Positions 40,507 through 51,813 of a stretch of 64,000 bases of DNA are shown one piece after another. Within the stretch, counting starts at the first letter, position 1, and each line of letters opens with the position of its first letter. The translations under genes and the position numbers were made by a program. The stretch covers positions 71,075,201-71,139,200 of the forward strand of contig OZ038422.1 in the NCBI GenBank assembly GCA_964036155.1, given 5' to 3'. The notes under the pieces were generated by a model, which ran no database searches, was not told the origin of the DNA, and saw nothing but the letters and a program-made list of their open reading frames with translations. Source of the DNA: Diploscapter coronatus (taxonomy: Eukaryota; Nematoda; Chromadorea; Rhabditida; Rhabditidae).

Positions 40507-41913
40507 AATTTCCTATAGACGTCCAAAAATCGAATACCTATTTCATATGTTATCTATGAGGTGAATGACAATTATGATTATAAATACAACCTAGCAAAGC
40601 CACGTCCCTTTGACATTATTCGATTATAGACACGCTGACTTATCATTAATTTGAAATTGATGACAATTTACTGTTGGTATCGCTGGTTGATTTATAATCG
40701 TATGATGATGATGATAATATAATTTGACATATCGAACTATTCCCCTTTCGCTTTGATATCGATTCTTATGGAACATCTAACATCACTTTTCATCGAAAGT
40801 TCACAGAAATGAACTGTTTCACCCTCACCTTTATCCAACTTTCGCAAATCAATATCTTGCTAATTTTGTATCAAAATAAGCAAAGACTCATTACTCATCC
40901 ATGTGCATTTCCCATCTGGACACAACCTTCCACTTCACGAAATAATGAGTAATGATTAGATAATTTTCATCCATTTCTTCATTACAGAAAGAATTAGCAA
41001 TAATACCAAATTAGCATATACAGGGTGTTCCAAAATTACTGTAACGCATTTTCAAACAGGCGTAATTTTATAATAAAAGTCTCTTATTTAATTTTTGAAT
41101 TCATTAGACCTAATGTGTCATAAATCCAAAAAGAAAATCCCCAGGAAAAAACTCTTACAGTAGATGAATTTAATTTTTTGATGCGATACTGCAACTGTTA
41201 ACGTTATAACGCAAAAATTGTCCATGCGTTTGGCTAGTTTTCCTCAAGAAAGTGTTCATAAAATTAATAAATCCTAGTGGATTATATCCTCTGAATTAAT
41301 TAGCACTAATTTCAATAAAAAAACAGGCGAATAAAATCTGCATTCCATGATATTAACAAGAGTCGAAGAATGCAATATCTCAAATAGCCCACAGAAAGTC
41401 TGAGCCTGATATTCCATATGGAATTTGTTTATTGGGCTTAAACTTACATACCTTGAAGCTCATAACCTCGCATTATCTAGGCTAAATTTGAGTAATTTGG
41501 TAAGATTTGAATAGGGTAAAATTATTATCTTTCTAATAATTTTGGAACTTCGTTATTTCATCTGAATAAGATAATATCTTCAATGTTTTCTGTTTGAGTT
41601 ATTTCGTGTGATGTATGCTAGTTATTTCTGTAACTGTTGTTATAGTGAATCAACAATGATTAGCATGAAATTATTTATTCATTGATTGGTCAGGTCAAAT
41701 CATAAACAATTCCCCGTTCATGCTATATATAGTTTTTTTTAATTAATGCATCATTCCGATCAGTAAAAAAATGTTCCGTTTGCGTTGATTTTAACCCCCT
41801 TGATCTTAAGTTTGAGATGATAAATAAATTCGAATACTTCAATTTAAATAGAAAAACCGTAACAATTAAACTAAATCGACTGAAATATTCGAATGAGCCC
41901 CGTACACTCTTCT
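40507..41913. other. Intergenic, AT-rich
   Basis: No coding exon recognised. Contains tacagggtgttccaaaattactgtaac at 41019-41045, a sequence like the ends of some mobile elements, but no inverted partner was seen nearby. Confidence 0.4.
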
Positions 41914-43891
41914 TTAGTCAGTCGAATTGGAAATGATTATTTTCCCGCGGAACACAAATTGCACGTCCTGAAAGTAGCATGATGTAAAATTATCTTCAGA
42001 GCCATCCCCTACTTAGCGCAATATTTTGCTTTGTCTGCTTGAGTGTAAAAGGTCGAAGAACAGAATCCATTCTAAATGTTGTCTTATTTTTCGTATTCGT
42101 ATCATGAAATTTCAATCTTAATTTGATAAGAAATATAAATTTATCAGAAAAGCAAGAAAAAATCAGAAAATTAAGAAAAAATAATACCGTGTTCCATGTG
42201 GCGCAACTGAAATGGAATAATTGAGAAAGGATAGTTGCTGTTTCAAAAAATACCTGGTTGAACTGTCAGTGCAAGTACCGCCTCCGCCCCCAGGCTGGGT
42301 GGTTGCAGTTCCGGTTGTTGACGAAGTTGGGCATCGTTGGCAGGTTCTATTTTGTGCTTCTTTATTTACATCTCACTTTTAATCCGTCATACCGTTGACA
42401 GTTTTCATTGACGAATTGTTGCATGTTCATATTGTTGCAGATCGAGGTGTCAGCGGCACAGTCAACAGCCTTGTCTACGCATCCGCCCTAAATTATTTTG
42501 AAGTCCGAGATTCTTGAAAGTAAGGTATTCATGTATCACATACCATCTGGCACATGCCGCATTTATTTGGGCACGACTCTGCAATAGGCTGTCTCCAAGC
42601 AGGATCCTGAAGTGTGAAACTCGTTTCGCAATTTTCATATTTTCACAAAATCTATCATGGAATGATTGACACAAATAAGATCATTTTATTTTTCTTCACT
42701 TTTTGTAATGTATCAGTCATGAAAATAGGCCGATATGTTATTCTTCACATCCCCCTTTTCTATCTGCCCTTCTCATTCTCCAGAGCACTCCCAGTGTGAT
42801 TCAGCTGATTACAAACACCTTTTCCTCGAATAGTTGCTAGACAATACATTACGTCAAACACCAACTTCCAATCACAGAGAAAGGAAGCTAGCAACCCAAG
42901 GGTATGCTGTCACTATGTGTCATTATAAACTGAAAATCCCCAAGTTTTCGCTTTCTTTCTTCATACCTGACACATGGCTTGAGTGACCGAATCGCAGTTG
43001 AAATTGGGCGCTGAAAGTATTTATATTTATGTGGAATTGATCATTATTTCTCGTACGTACGATTTTTATTCGGGCAATCGTATTCCGGAGTTTTGCAGCA
43101 ATACCCGCAGAACTAAATTTCGTTAGATAAATATAGATGCCAACATTTTATGGGTATCTATATTTACTAAACTCACCTTAGGACAGTTCTTGATAGCACC
43201 AGCCTTCATCGAAGGATCGATTGTCGTTCCATTCGGCTCAGTCTGAATTCAAAATTTATATAAATTGATGTGGAAATGAAGAAATTGGTGAAAAGAAGTC
43301 GGATACGACATGTTATCGTGATCAGTGAGTGCGAAGTTTTGACTTCAAAATATCTGTATTTTCTGGATTTTATTGAAGACGAAATTCTTCTGCCTCGATT
43401 TCAAATGAACAACTTTTAAGCGCCCTTGATTATTAGTTCTAAGCGCCCAATTCATGAGGACTTCAGGAAGATATACACTTCATCAAATTGTAAAATGATC
43501 TGTTATGAACATTATCTGTCAAAAAAACAAAAAAAAAAGGAACAAACCGAGAAGCATGGGGACGGGCGTGGAGCGTTATTCCCAGGTGCAACGGCCGAAT
43601 CGTTTCCTCCACCATAGAGAGTTTTGCAGCCAGCATCACCCATAGGGTTCTGACAGACGGTGGCAACCGGTGCATAGACCAGCTGAAAAGTAGAGAGAAT
43701 TATTATTCAATATCGTCGAAGTACCAATAGACTGATTCATTTATAATTACTAGGAAGAAGAAAGATAGACTGACCTGTCCCGTTAAATTTCCCTGAGTGC
43801 CGACCTCCGTGCATTCTAGAGGGTCGGCAATCTGGGCACCAATGCCAGCGAACAACGCGACTGTGACCAAGATGCTGAGATATTGGGGCAT
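41914..43891 (-). CDS. Secreted cysteine-rich protein with ShK/SXC-type domains
   Basis: ATG 43891 gives signal peptide MPQYLSILVTVALFAGIGAQ (cleavage likely after GIGA). About nine small exons follow, with two or three six-cysteine-like modules: CPKFCGYCCKTPEYDC, DSVTQAMCQ to SCPNKCGMC, and GGCVDKAVDCAADTSIC to ENCQRTCQRC. A Thr/Gly linker (TTGTATTQPGGGGG) leads to a last short CTDSSTRC-type segment. The pattern, with C-x-x-x-C-x-x-C ends, fits nematode SXC/ShKT domains found in secreted pharyngeal and surface proteins and as add-ons to enzymes. No enzyme domain is present. The final exon (41967-41914) is tentative; the protein might instead end in the read-through after 42188. Confidence 0.75.
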
Positions 43892-45126
43892 ATCTGCAAT
43901 CGTTGATGCGATTGATTAAACGAACTTACGTATCTCAGAAGAATAAAAAAAAAAAACTCTTTCTCGGAAAAATCTTCCCTAGACACTTCAACCCCCTCTA
44001 GATTTAAGTGATATTCCACTCTTCCTCTGAATTCAGCATTGAAAAAAAACCAGTCGATACCGATAGGGTTTTATTTAAAAAAAAATAAATAAATAACTGC
44101 CAATTGGTATACGAACTCTTACCGACTGGTTTATTTCTTGCTGAGCAATAAGTCTGGTGGAAATTTGGAGCGGGAAGGGTGAAGAGGCTCATTGAGAAAG
44201 GTCACCATTCTGGGGAGTCTTGGGAAGAATCCTCTGAGCTATCGTGGTGCACTCTGAAATGATCCGAATATCTTCAGCTTTTATATCGAGTTTCTCGAGT
44301 GTCAGACAAAGGGTATGTCTAACATGAGGGCTAAACATTTAAAAAATCCTTTTCAGATTCGTCTTTTTCGTTCACCGTTCTCTTACATAGCGTTTTTCTT
44401 TAATTGAACGATCAGAATATGTTTATCTGTTCCATAAAAATCGTTCCTAATAAAAGGTGAAACGCGTTTCCCCACGTAAAAATGTGATATACAAACAAAT
44501 TGGTGCAGAATTAGAGCAGATGAGCACACAACGACGATTTGGAAATAGATAGAAGCAGACCTAGGGAGCACTTTTGCCAAATGAAAAAATCTATGGGTGT
44601 AGATCACAAGGGATTTCTGATGATCGTCCTCCCTAGATCTGGATAGAAGACAAGGAAAAACATGTAATTATCATTGTGAATATGAAATGTCACATAAGAA
44701 TTAGTTCCGCTCCAGAAAAAGTACTAAAAATCAACATCAGAGTCGCTTCTGTACGTAAGAGCTTAGTGATTGAGCCTATGCCCACATCATAGAGTCAAAA
44801 TTTGAATATTCATGTTGGCAATATATGACAATCTTTCTCTGAATGAAATTAGAGTTCAATAAATATCAGGAATTTTCAATTCCTATTGTATATCCAGACC
44901 ATATTAACGGTGTCATGATTTAATAGGTTAGATTTTTACTTTTTTCCAAATATTTATTCTGGTTAAGGAAATTTCATATGGCCAAATATTTCAACATCTA
45001 CTTAATGAACCTTTCTCCGGAGTAAATTGCCATGATTTGCTAGTTTATAATATAATGATCAACAATTTATTGTTTACACATCAAGTTCTCGTGAAATTAG
45101 AACATTTTAGATCCGCAGTTGATGCC

Positions 45127-45230
45127 GAAGTTTTAAGTAAAAATCATCGAAGTCGAAGTCAAAATAATTTTATCTTCTTGAAGAAGATAACTATGAAGCT
45201 TCAGGTCTGATGAAGTCGAGTTAAAACTTC
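45127..45230. repeat. Fold-back element with gaagttttaa ends
   Basis: gaagttttaa (45127-45136) and ttaaaacttc (45221-45230) are perfect inverses. Inside lie cgaagtcgaagtc and a near-palindrome atcttcttgaagaagat. Confidence 0.55.
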
Positions 45231-46409
45231 TCATAACATTTAGAGTTATCACATTCTAAACAAACAACTCTATTCACAGTAGTTATGTCATTATGAGTCA
45301 AGCGATTTTAAATTCAGAATTGTGGTTATATAAAGAGTGAATGGTTCAAGCTTTAGGTAATTTTATCCAAACTTATTCTTCTAATTCAACTTTATTTGCT
45401 GAAGTGACGGCAGGAAAAGCATGTTACTTTTACAATGAAATAAGATTTTTGAATATTTTCAACCCTCTTTCGTTGACCTTTCAAATCAATTTAGACAAAT
45501 ATCTATCATAAATGATACTAAAAATTAGAAATATTTGAAAAGCGGAATATAAATGATCTCAACGATTTCTAGAAATGAGAATCGTGATCTGAATTGGTTC
45601 TCAATCCGATAGAATTGAATATGTAGAAGAAAAATTTGTCATACATCAAAAAGTTATGTAATTTATCCCTTGTTTATGTTTTATTGTTATCTCGAATGCT
45701 CCCACTTGTATTTGCTATCTTTCTTCGTTTTTAATGTCGTATTATTAGAAATTTGGAAGAGCATGGTTTTTGATTCTTTTCCCAGCAGACAGACCCCTTC
45801 ATATAAGAGAATACTCCCAAAAAAAATGGATTCTGATCCTGCACGTGAAATTCTCGGAATGAAATGAAATGGGAACGAGAATTGGAGAAAGCTGATTCAA
45901 TAATACATGATGTACATGGTCTTCAATAATATCGAAGGTAGAAAATAGACATTAAAGATGATCCCATTTTTGCGACACTGACACTACCCAAAAATAGTGA
46001 TACACACTGCAGTGTCATCAGCGTCAAACTATTTAGTGTTTGCCTTCAGGAACGAAAAATCAGCTTGAAATTTGAGGGTTGACTTCTTGGGTACTACCCC
46101 CTTCTATAAAAAAAAACTCGATTTTTATTAATGTCTTACATAGGAAAATGATATCTAACAAACCTTTCCTGTCAAACTAATAATAGCTTTTAAAAAAAAC
46201 AATGCGCACATTCTAATACTCAATAGATCAACATGTTTTTGAACGAAACAATATTCAATAATACACAAATTTGTCTCCAAAATGATAAATCTCTTCATTT
46301 ATTGACAACAAATAACTTGATCTTAACAATGAAAGTGAATCGAAAACTAGCTAGATGAATTAGAACCAGAGAAGACAATTAAAATTGAAATCACGATTAT
46401 TTTATTCCA

Positions 46410-46477
46410 GTAGCCGAATTCTTTGCATGCAAGCTCGTCATCCAAGTTCGCCATCGAGAGGCAAAGAATTCGGCTAC
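46410..46477. repeat. Perfect 17-bp hairpin with 34-base loop
   Basis: gtagccgaattctttgc (46410-46426) and gcaaagaattcggctac (46461-46477) are exact reverse complements, with further partial pairing outside. Size is like a microRNA precursor or a tiny fold-back element. It lies about 330 bases beyond the 3' end of the zinc-finger gene. Confidence 0.75.
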
Positions 46478-46803
46478 AGGTATCAAGCTTGCTATTCAAC
46501 AAAAACATGAAAATCGTGGGAAGTCATTTAATAAAGATTTATTCGAAATCTGTGTAAATCATTATGATCAAATAAAAATAAAAAAATTATGATTAAAGTT
46601 TGAGTCATAAGTGTACCCGAAATGCAAGGTAAGTAGAAAAAGTTCATGGTTGAAACAATGTTGAGTTTTAAATCAGAAGGAGTGAAGAGTAGAAAGAGCA
46701 TAAATAGAAATTCAGTTTTTTTTTCAATTTGATGGGTTGTCCAAGCATAAATTATCTGCTCTTTGATTACTTCAACGTTATATCTCGTCATTTTAGGATG
46801 ACT

Positions 46804-49167
46804 TCATTTTTTGGCAACTTTTCGAATTCGCAGAATCCGACCCGACACAATTTTCGGCGACTTTCGAGTGTTCTTTCTTTCCTGTAAAAAATTATTTTCT
46901 CTAACAATTTTAGGAAAAAAACTTACATTTTGAGAAGGCTCTTCTTTCTTGATTTCTTCGTTCATCATTTCTCCTTTGTCTTTCACCGTCACTTCATCAC
47001 TTACTTCCCCTCTTAATTCACGTTCTTCCGATTCTTTCTCGATTTGCTTCTTCGGCATCATGATTTTGACGAGAAATTTCTCGTCTCTAAAGCACCGCTT
47101 GGCCATTTTCGGAATGTCTGATGTGTTCCAGCTCTGCAACAAAATTAGCATAATTCGAATACGAAAGCCACAGAATAATGATATTCAAAACGAGACTTTT
47201 TCTAGAAGATATATATTTTTCCTGTAAATTTAGAATGTTAGCAAAATTCAGAACATAAACTAATCTTTCATATTTAGTGGATTTAAAAAATGGAATCTCA
47301 CTCGAATGTTGTCGTCATAGCAGACCTTATAGCCATGCTTTTCAATGCAATGGCTCTGAATATCCTCCCTAGTCGCGGCTCCGTGTAAACAGAGCAAACA
47401 CGAGAAACGGGCCTTCCTTTCCAGTACAAACATGTGGATGCTTATATGGGTCATTATTTCCTGGAAAAGCGATTTAGATTCAAGAATTGTAGCGTTATTT
47501 TTTGTCAACTCATAAATTATAGCAAGACAGAAATTGCGGATAGTCGAGATTTGTAAATGACATTGTCGCTACTCATATAATTGTTTTTTGTTAATTTTAA
47601 AGGGCAAACTAACCGCCATGGATCCTTTCGACGCAGGGAAGTATTTATCGCAAACCCAGCAGTAAATCTTGTCGATTGTCTTCCCATCCAAGTGATTGAT
47701 CACGATTTCTTCCAGGGCATCATCTACCTGAAATTGTGTTATTTGTAAAAAATTAGAGGTTTGAAACCTTTTTTCATTAAAACTAAAGTGAACAATTCTA
47801 TCGCATTTAAAATTGTTACCAATTATTTCATTAGTCTGTTGTATGAATTGCATGCCAAAATCTCTATTGATGATTCACGAAAAAGCACTAATTCTTACCT
47901 CAAAATCTTCACCCGAAATCGTATTTACTTGCAGTGTCTCAGCGAGAGAGACCGTTCTCGAACTGCAAGGGGTAGAAGAATCAATGCTGTTCTGGATGCT
48001 TTCCTCGTTCAACTCAGACATTTCTTTGTCTTCGTTCACCTGAAACTTGAAAGAATAAAATTTTATATTTGAAAATGAGAAAGATTACCTCGACTTTGAC
48101 TTGAGTGAAAAGTGGATTACTAGAAGTGTCGATTGCCTCAGGTTTTGGATAGGGTTCCTCAAAGATAATTCTTTGACAGGAAGGCATTTCTTCAAGCATT
48201 CGTTTCTTTTTAAAAATGGAAGAAAAATGAAAAGTCTATCTTTATCCCGTTCTTTTACAGAGAAAACATTGTAGCTTTTCATTAAATTTTGCAAATGATT
48301 TGCACGACATTCAAGATTTTCTTACAAATTTGTTCCTAAGTGGATGATAAAATGAGAAGAAAGTTTCTAACAAACCTCAATTTTGTTGATGACAGAATCG
48401 ACAGCAACGAGCAGCTGATCGTTGGGAGAAGTGAGGGACGAAGATAGTTCAGGGATGGATGAAAATCCAGATCCCGAGGCCGAGGAAGTGGAAGGCAGAT
48501 TCAAAATGATCCCCTCTGCACCGTCTTCCTGCATTTCAGCCAGAGTCTGTGCCAATCGGCCCTTCGCCCTTTCCATCAGCAAACACAGTTCCGTGTCCTT
48601 CTCGCGGTTGTCGCAGTAAATCATCTGAGAGATAATGAATTTTCAAGGATAAAACTGAATCTCGATTTAGTATTTTTAGGTTAATTTACTGACGATTCTG
48701 ATCTTTTAAATTTCACTTTATCTTTCACCCAACGATTTGAATCTTCGAAAAATTTCAAACCTACATCCGCATTTTTGATATGATGAAATTTGTGACAGTG
48801 CACCCGCATCTCGTCCTTCGTGTACTTTCGATAGTCTATCTTGACGCAGAGTGCGCACTTCCAGGGCATGTAATCTGGAATGAAGCTCAGTGATAATGAA
48901 AAAGGTCCTATCTTTGTCAAAATCATTAAAAAACTAAAATAAGATATTAGGATCCAAAATTATGGTAAATAAAATCGGAATTCTGATATTTTTGAAATCG
49001 AAATTCTCTAATCCACTCTATTCCGAATAGAAATATCATTTCGCAACTTAAATTTTAACAACTTTCAGCAACTTACCCAAATGGACCCGTAAAATGTGCC
49101 GTTCCAAAGTCTGGCTCGTATGCCCTATATTGTTGCAGACGGGGCAGGTCAACGTCTTCAAACTCAT
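46804..49167 (-). CDS. C2H2-like zinc-finger protein
   Basis: ATG 49167 begins MSLKTLTCPVCNNIGHTSQT, a finger with C-x2-C and H-x3-H (RHILRVH). The next exon has CALCVKIDYRKYTKDE to HCHKFHH. An Asp/Ser-rich stretch follows (MIYCDNREKDTELC, LPSTSSASGSGFSSIPELSS), then YCWVCDKYF with HISIH, and CLLCLHGAATREDIQSHCIEKH. The C-terminus is very basic (ILRIRKVAKK, TAA at 46804). Spacing is irregular, so fingers may be used for RNA or protein contacts as much as DNA. A nuclear location is likely from the basic tail. An incomplete relative lies immediately upstream at 49843-50483. Exon joins between 47.9 and 48.4 kb are less sure. Confidence 0.75.
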
Positions 49168-49842
49168 TTCTGCAATTCCTTGAAATTAGTCAAAAAATCA
49201 GTTGAAAAATAAAAGATATCGAAATCGTTTTGAAAACGAGTTCAAATTTTCAGTAATATTTCGAAATAACTTTCACTAATTTTATTCAACAGCAAAAACA
49301 ATAAATAACTATCCACCACGCGATAATATATCCTATAAACAGCAGAGCAAAGATTACCCGAAATTAAGAAAGAACAGTAGATATATGTTCAATCATATTT
49401 TTATAAAGAAAAAAACATTTAGAGATTTTGCATGAATGGATTGCTACACTACATTTAGGGAAATTTGGTATTTTTCATGATGAATGAAAATGAATATTAT
49501 TTAGTTTCATTTCGATGTCATGTTCATGAATAGAAAAACGCCAAACCTCCGAAAATGCATCAATTCAGCTTGAAATGTTTGATAGTTGAATGATTCCAAA
49601 ATATCACCGAGTCTTGAATGAAAGAAAGATGATTTCGTTTCAAATTCATTTCGGCGTGTTCGTGCTGCTGCCATCGAAATTCACCAACGGAGTGTTGCTA
49701 CAAGTCTAAAATTCAGAAATACTACGCCATTCGTCACTTTGCTAGAGCACTAAGAATTTCTGAATTTTGAAGATAAATGATCGCAGAAACACGAACGATT
49801 TTTTTCAAAGATTTTAAGTTCTTGTAAAGTATAAAATCAAAC

Positions 49843-50483
49843 CTGTTGATTTTCATTCGACTGATTGTTGATAGTGGAGCTGGGTTCAAGAGCATTTTCT
49901 TCGGCACTGAGTTCGAGTTTGATGGGGCTGATGAATGACGACAGAGCAGGTGGCTCTCCAAGCGAGTCCGCATTCGTTTTTGTCTTTGCATAAGGAGTTC
50001 TATTCTGCAGGTCCTGCAGAATGACCGTCTCTTATCACCCGTAGCAGCAGTTGCAGTTGGTTGGATTTTTTCTCTCCACTCGATTCAGCATTCTCTTCAC
50101 CTCCAATTCCTTCTTCACGTCGTACACATAGATCATCTGCAAAATTCGCTGGATTTAGAAATTTGTTCCAGAGAAAAATTACAATTCAGGCCCTTGTAAA
50201 GTCATAACAAATTCGAGAAAAATAGCATGAGAAGGAAAAAAACTACTCGAAATTTTCAGGAAAGCCAAGTTTATGTCATTGATTAGGAAAATGTTTTCCC
50301 CGTTTCTCCCAAATTTTTATTCAACATTTTTTTAGGTTAGTAGTTTTCATTTCTAAAATTCCATGATTTCTTCCCCTACCTCAGCCATATTGACGAGTCC
50401 ATGCACCTCGTAGCAGTGATGCTGCATCTCATATTTCGTGGCCCGAGTCGCCATGCAGCGAATGCAGCGGTAGCGGGTCCATC
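49843..50483 (-). pseudogene. Partial sister copy of the zinc-finger gene
   Basis: Exons at 50483-about 50390 (RYRCIRCMATRATKYEMQHH, then CYEVH), about 50138-50103 (MIYVYDVKKELE) and 50013-49843 (DLQNRTPYAKTKTN to NNQSNENQQ) repeat the order of the neighbouring gene, where a CALC finger exon precedes a MIYCDNREKDTELC exon. The second exon must use donor GAG/GTGAAG, since reading on meets TGA TAA. No later zinc-finger exons and no clear start are found. A remnant of a first exon (IHAADHLG) lies near 50640. Either a truncated duplicate or a short live gene; codon use is still gene-like. Confidence 0.5.
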
Positions 50484-50639
50484 CTCAAAACGAAAATATA
50501 TTATCAAAAGAATGTTTCCAATGAATTTCATAAGAAAATGAGTAAAATACAATTCAGTCAGTTACAATTCGTGAACTTGATAAATAAAAATTTATGATTT
50601 TTTTTTTAAATTTTGATAAGGAGATATAAGCCATACCCA

Positions 50640-51813
50640 AATGATCAGCGGCGTGAATCGGAAATATAGAAATTAGAATTAGAAAGTGTTGTCTTTGAAA
50701 ATCGTTAAATTTGAGGGTAAAAATGCGAGTAAACGCAGGATAATATGCTCCTCGTCTAGTTCTCCCGCGAAATGGCGCAGAAATTTAGTATTTTCCTTTT
50801 CATTTATTTTTCTTTTAACTTTTTATTTTCTTTTTCCGTCGTTTCGGCGACTCAAGATATTCTGTGAAATGATAATCTTTAAAATTTTTCAACTGAAGTT
50901 GCAGTGCGGTTGAAAATTTCTGAGAATGTTAAAAGACACAAGCCGAATTTCTCGGTATATTTACTCTTCAGTTACTTTGCCACCTAGATTACTTTTTTCA
51001 TTCATTTTGTAGGCTATTTTTCTTCTAAAAGGCTATTTGAAGATTTATTTTGATTACAAAATTCTAAAATAAGATCAACGCATAAAATGTGATATCAAAT
51101 ATTAGAGATTTGAGATAGACAAATATGAATTGCTCACGGCAAGAAGATACAATAAAATACAGAACAACGACTAACAAATCAATACATAGTCTAACCGATA
51201 AATACGGAAAAAAATTAAAAGTTTCCCACAAAATACCTAGAATCATTTGTAAATAACGATAAATCGAGGAAGAATACGATCAGTCGATCGAACGATGAAT
51301 TCCGAGAAATCAGGCTTCCAGCCCCAACCAGAAACTTGGTTGTCTCTCAACGGTCCTAGTGGCATTCGAACTCCTAAAATAATGTCTTTTTTTTCTAAAT
51401 CGCTAATCTTTCAGAATTGCTGCGTCTGTGTTATGTCTGGTGTTAATTGTGCTGACTTTTACAGGACACAATGGTCGCGTGTGTTTGGGTTCGAGGTGTG
51501 TTATTGTCAATGTAGATGTCAGGCTACGAGATCTATTAGGATTGGGCCGAGCAGAGGTTTGGATAGGGTTAACCTTTCGGGAGTGGACAGGCAAGGGGGA
51601 ATAGAGCCTTTTTAGGCTGACGGACGAAGTCGAAAAAAAAACGACATTCAAATGAGGGGGAAAGGCAGGCGCTTGTATGCATTTTAGATTATAATGATTA
51701 TCGCGAAACTCGTATCTAACAAGAATAAACTTTAAAAATCTTCGAAAATTAGAAATAGTGATATTCTCTATGAGGAGGAGCAATTTTTACTTTACGGTTC
51801 GGTTTTTCTTGCA
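50640..51813. other. Spacer between zinc-finger copy and PARP gene
   Basis: Mostly AT-rich. On the minus strand 51403-51783 an open frame may extend the PARP C-terminus (phase-compatible join after HEYS giving FLKFILVRYEF), but its later part has no PARP-like character. Confidence 0.4.

Larger units (their letters stand above)
43892..46803. other. Large intergenic region
   Basis: About 2.9 kb without a supportable gene on either strand. It carries two fold-back structures listed separately (45127-45230 and 46410-46477). Open frames here are AT-driven. Confidence 0.45.

Noticed and set aside
50020..50060. In-frame TGA TAA in the second zinc-finger copy, as recoding or readthrough
   Set aside because: Donor GAG/GTGAAG upstream removes the stops in a normal 90-nt intron.
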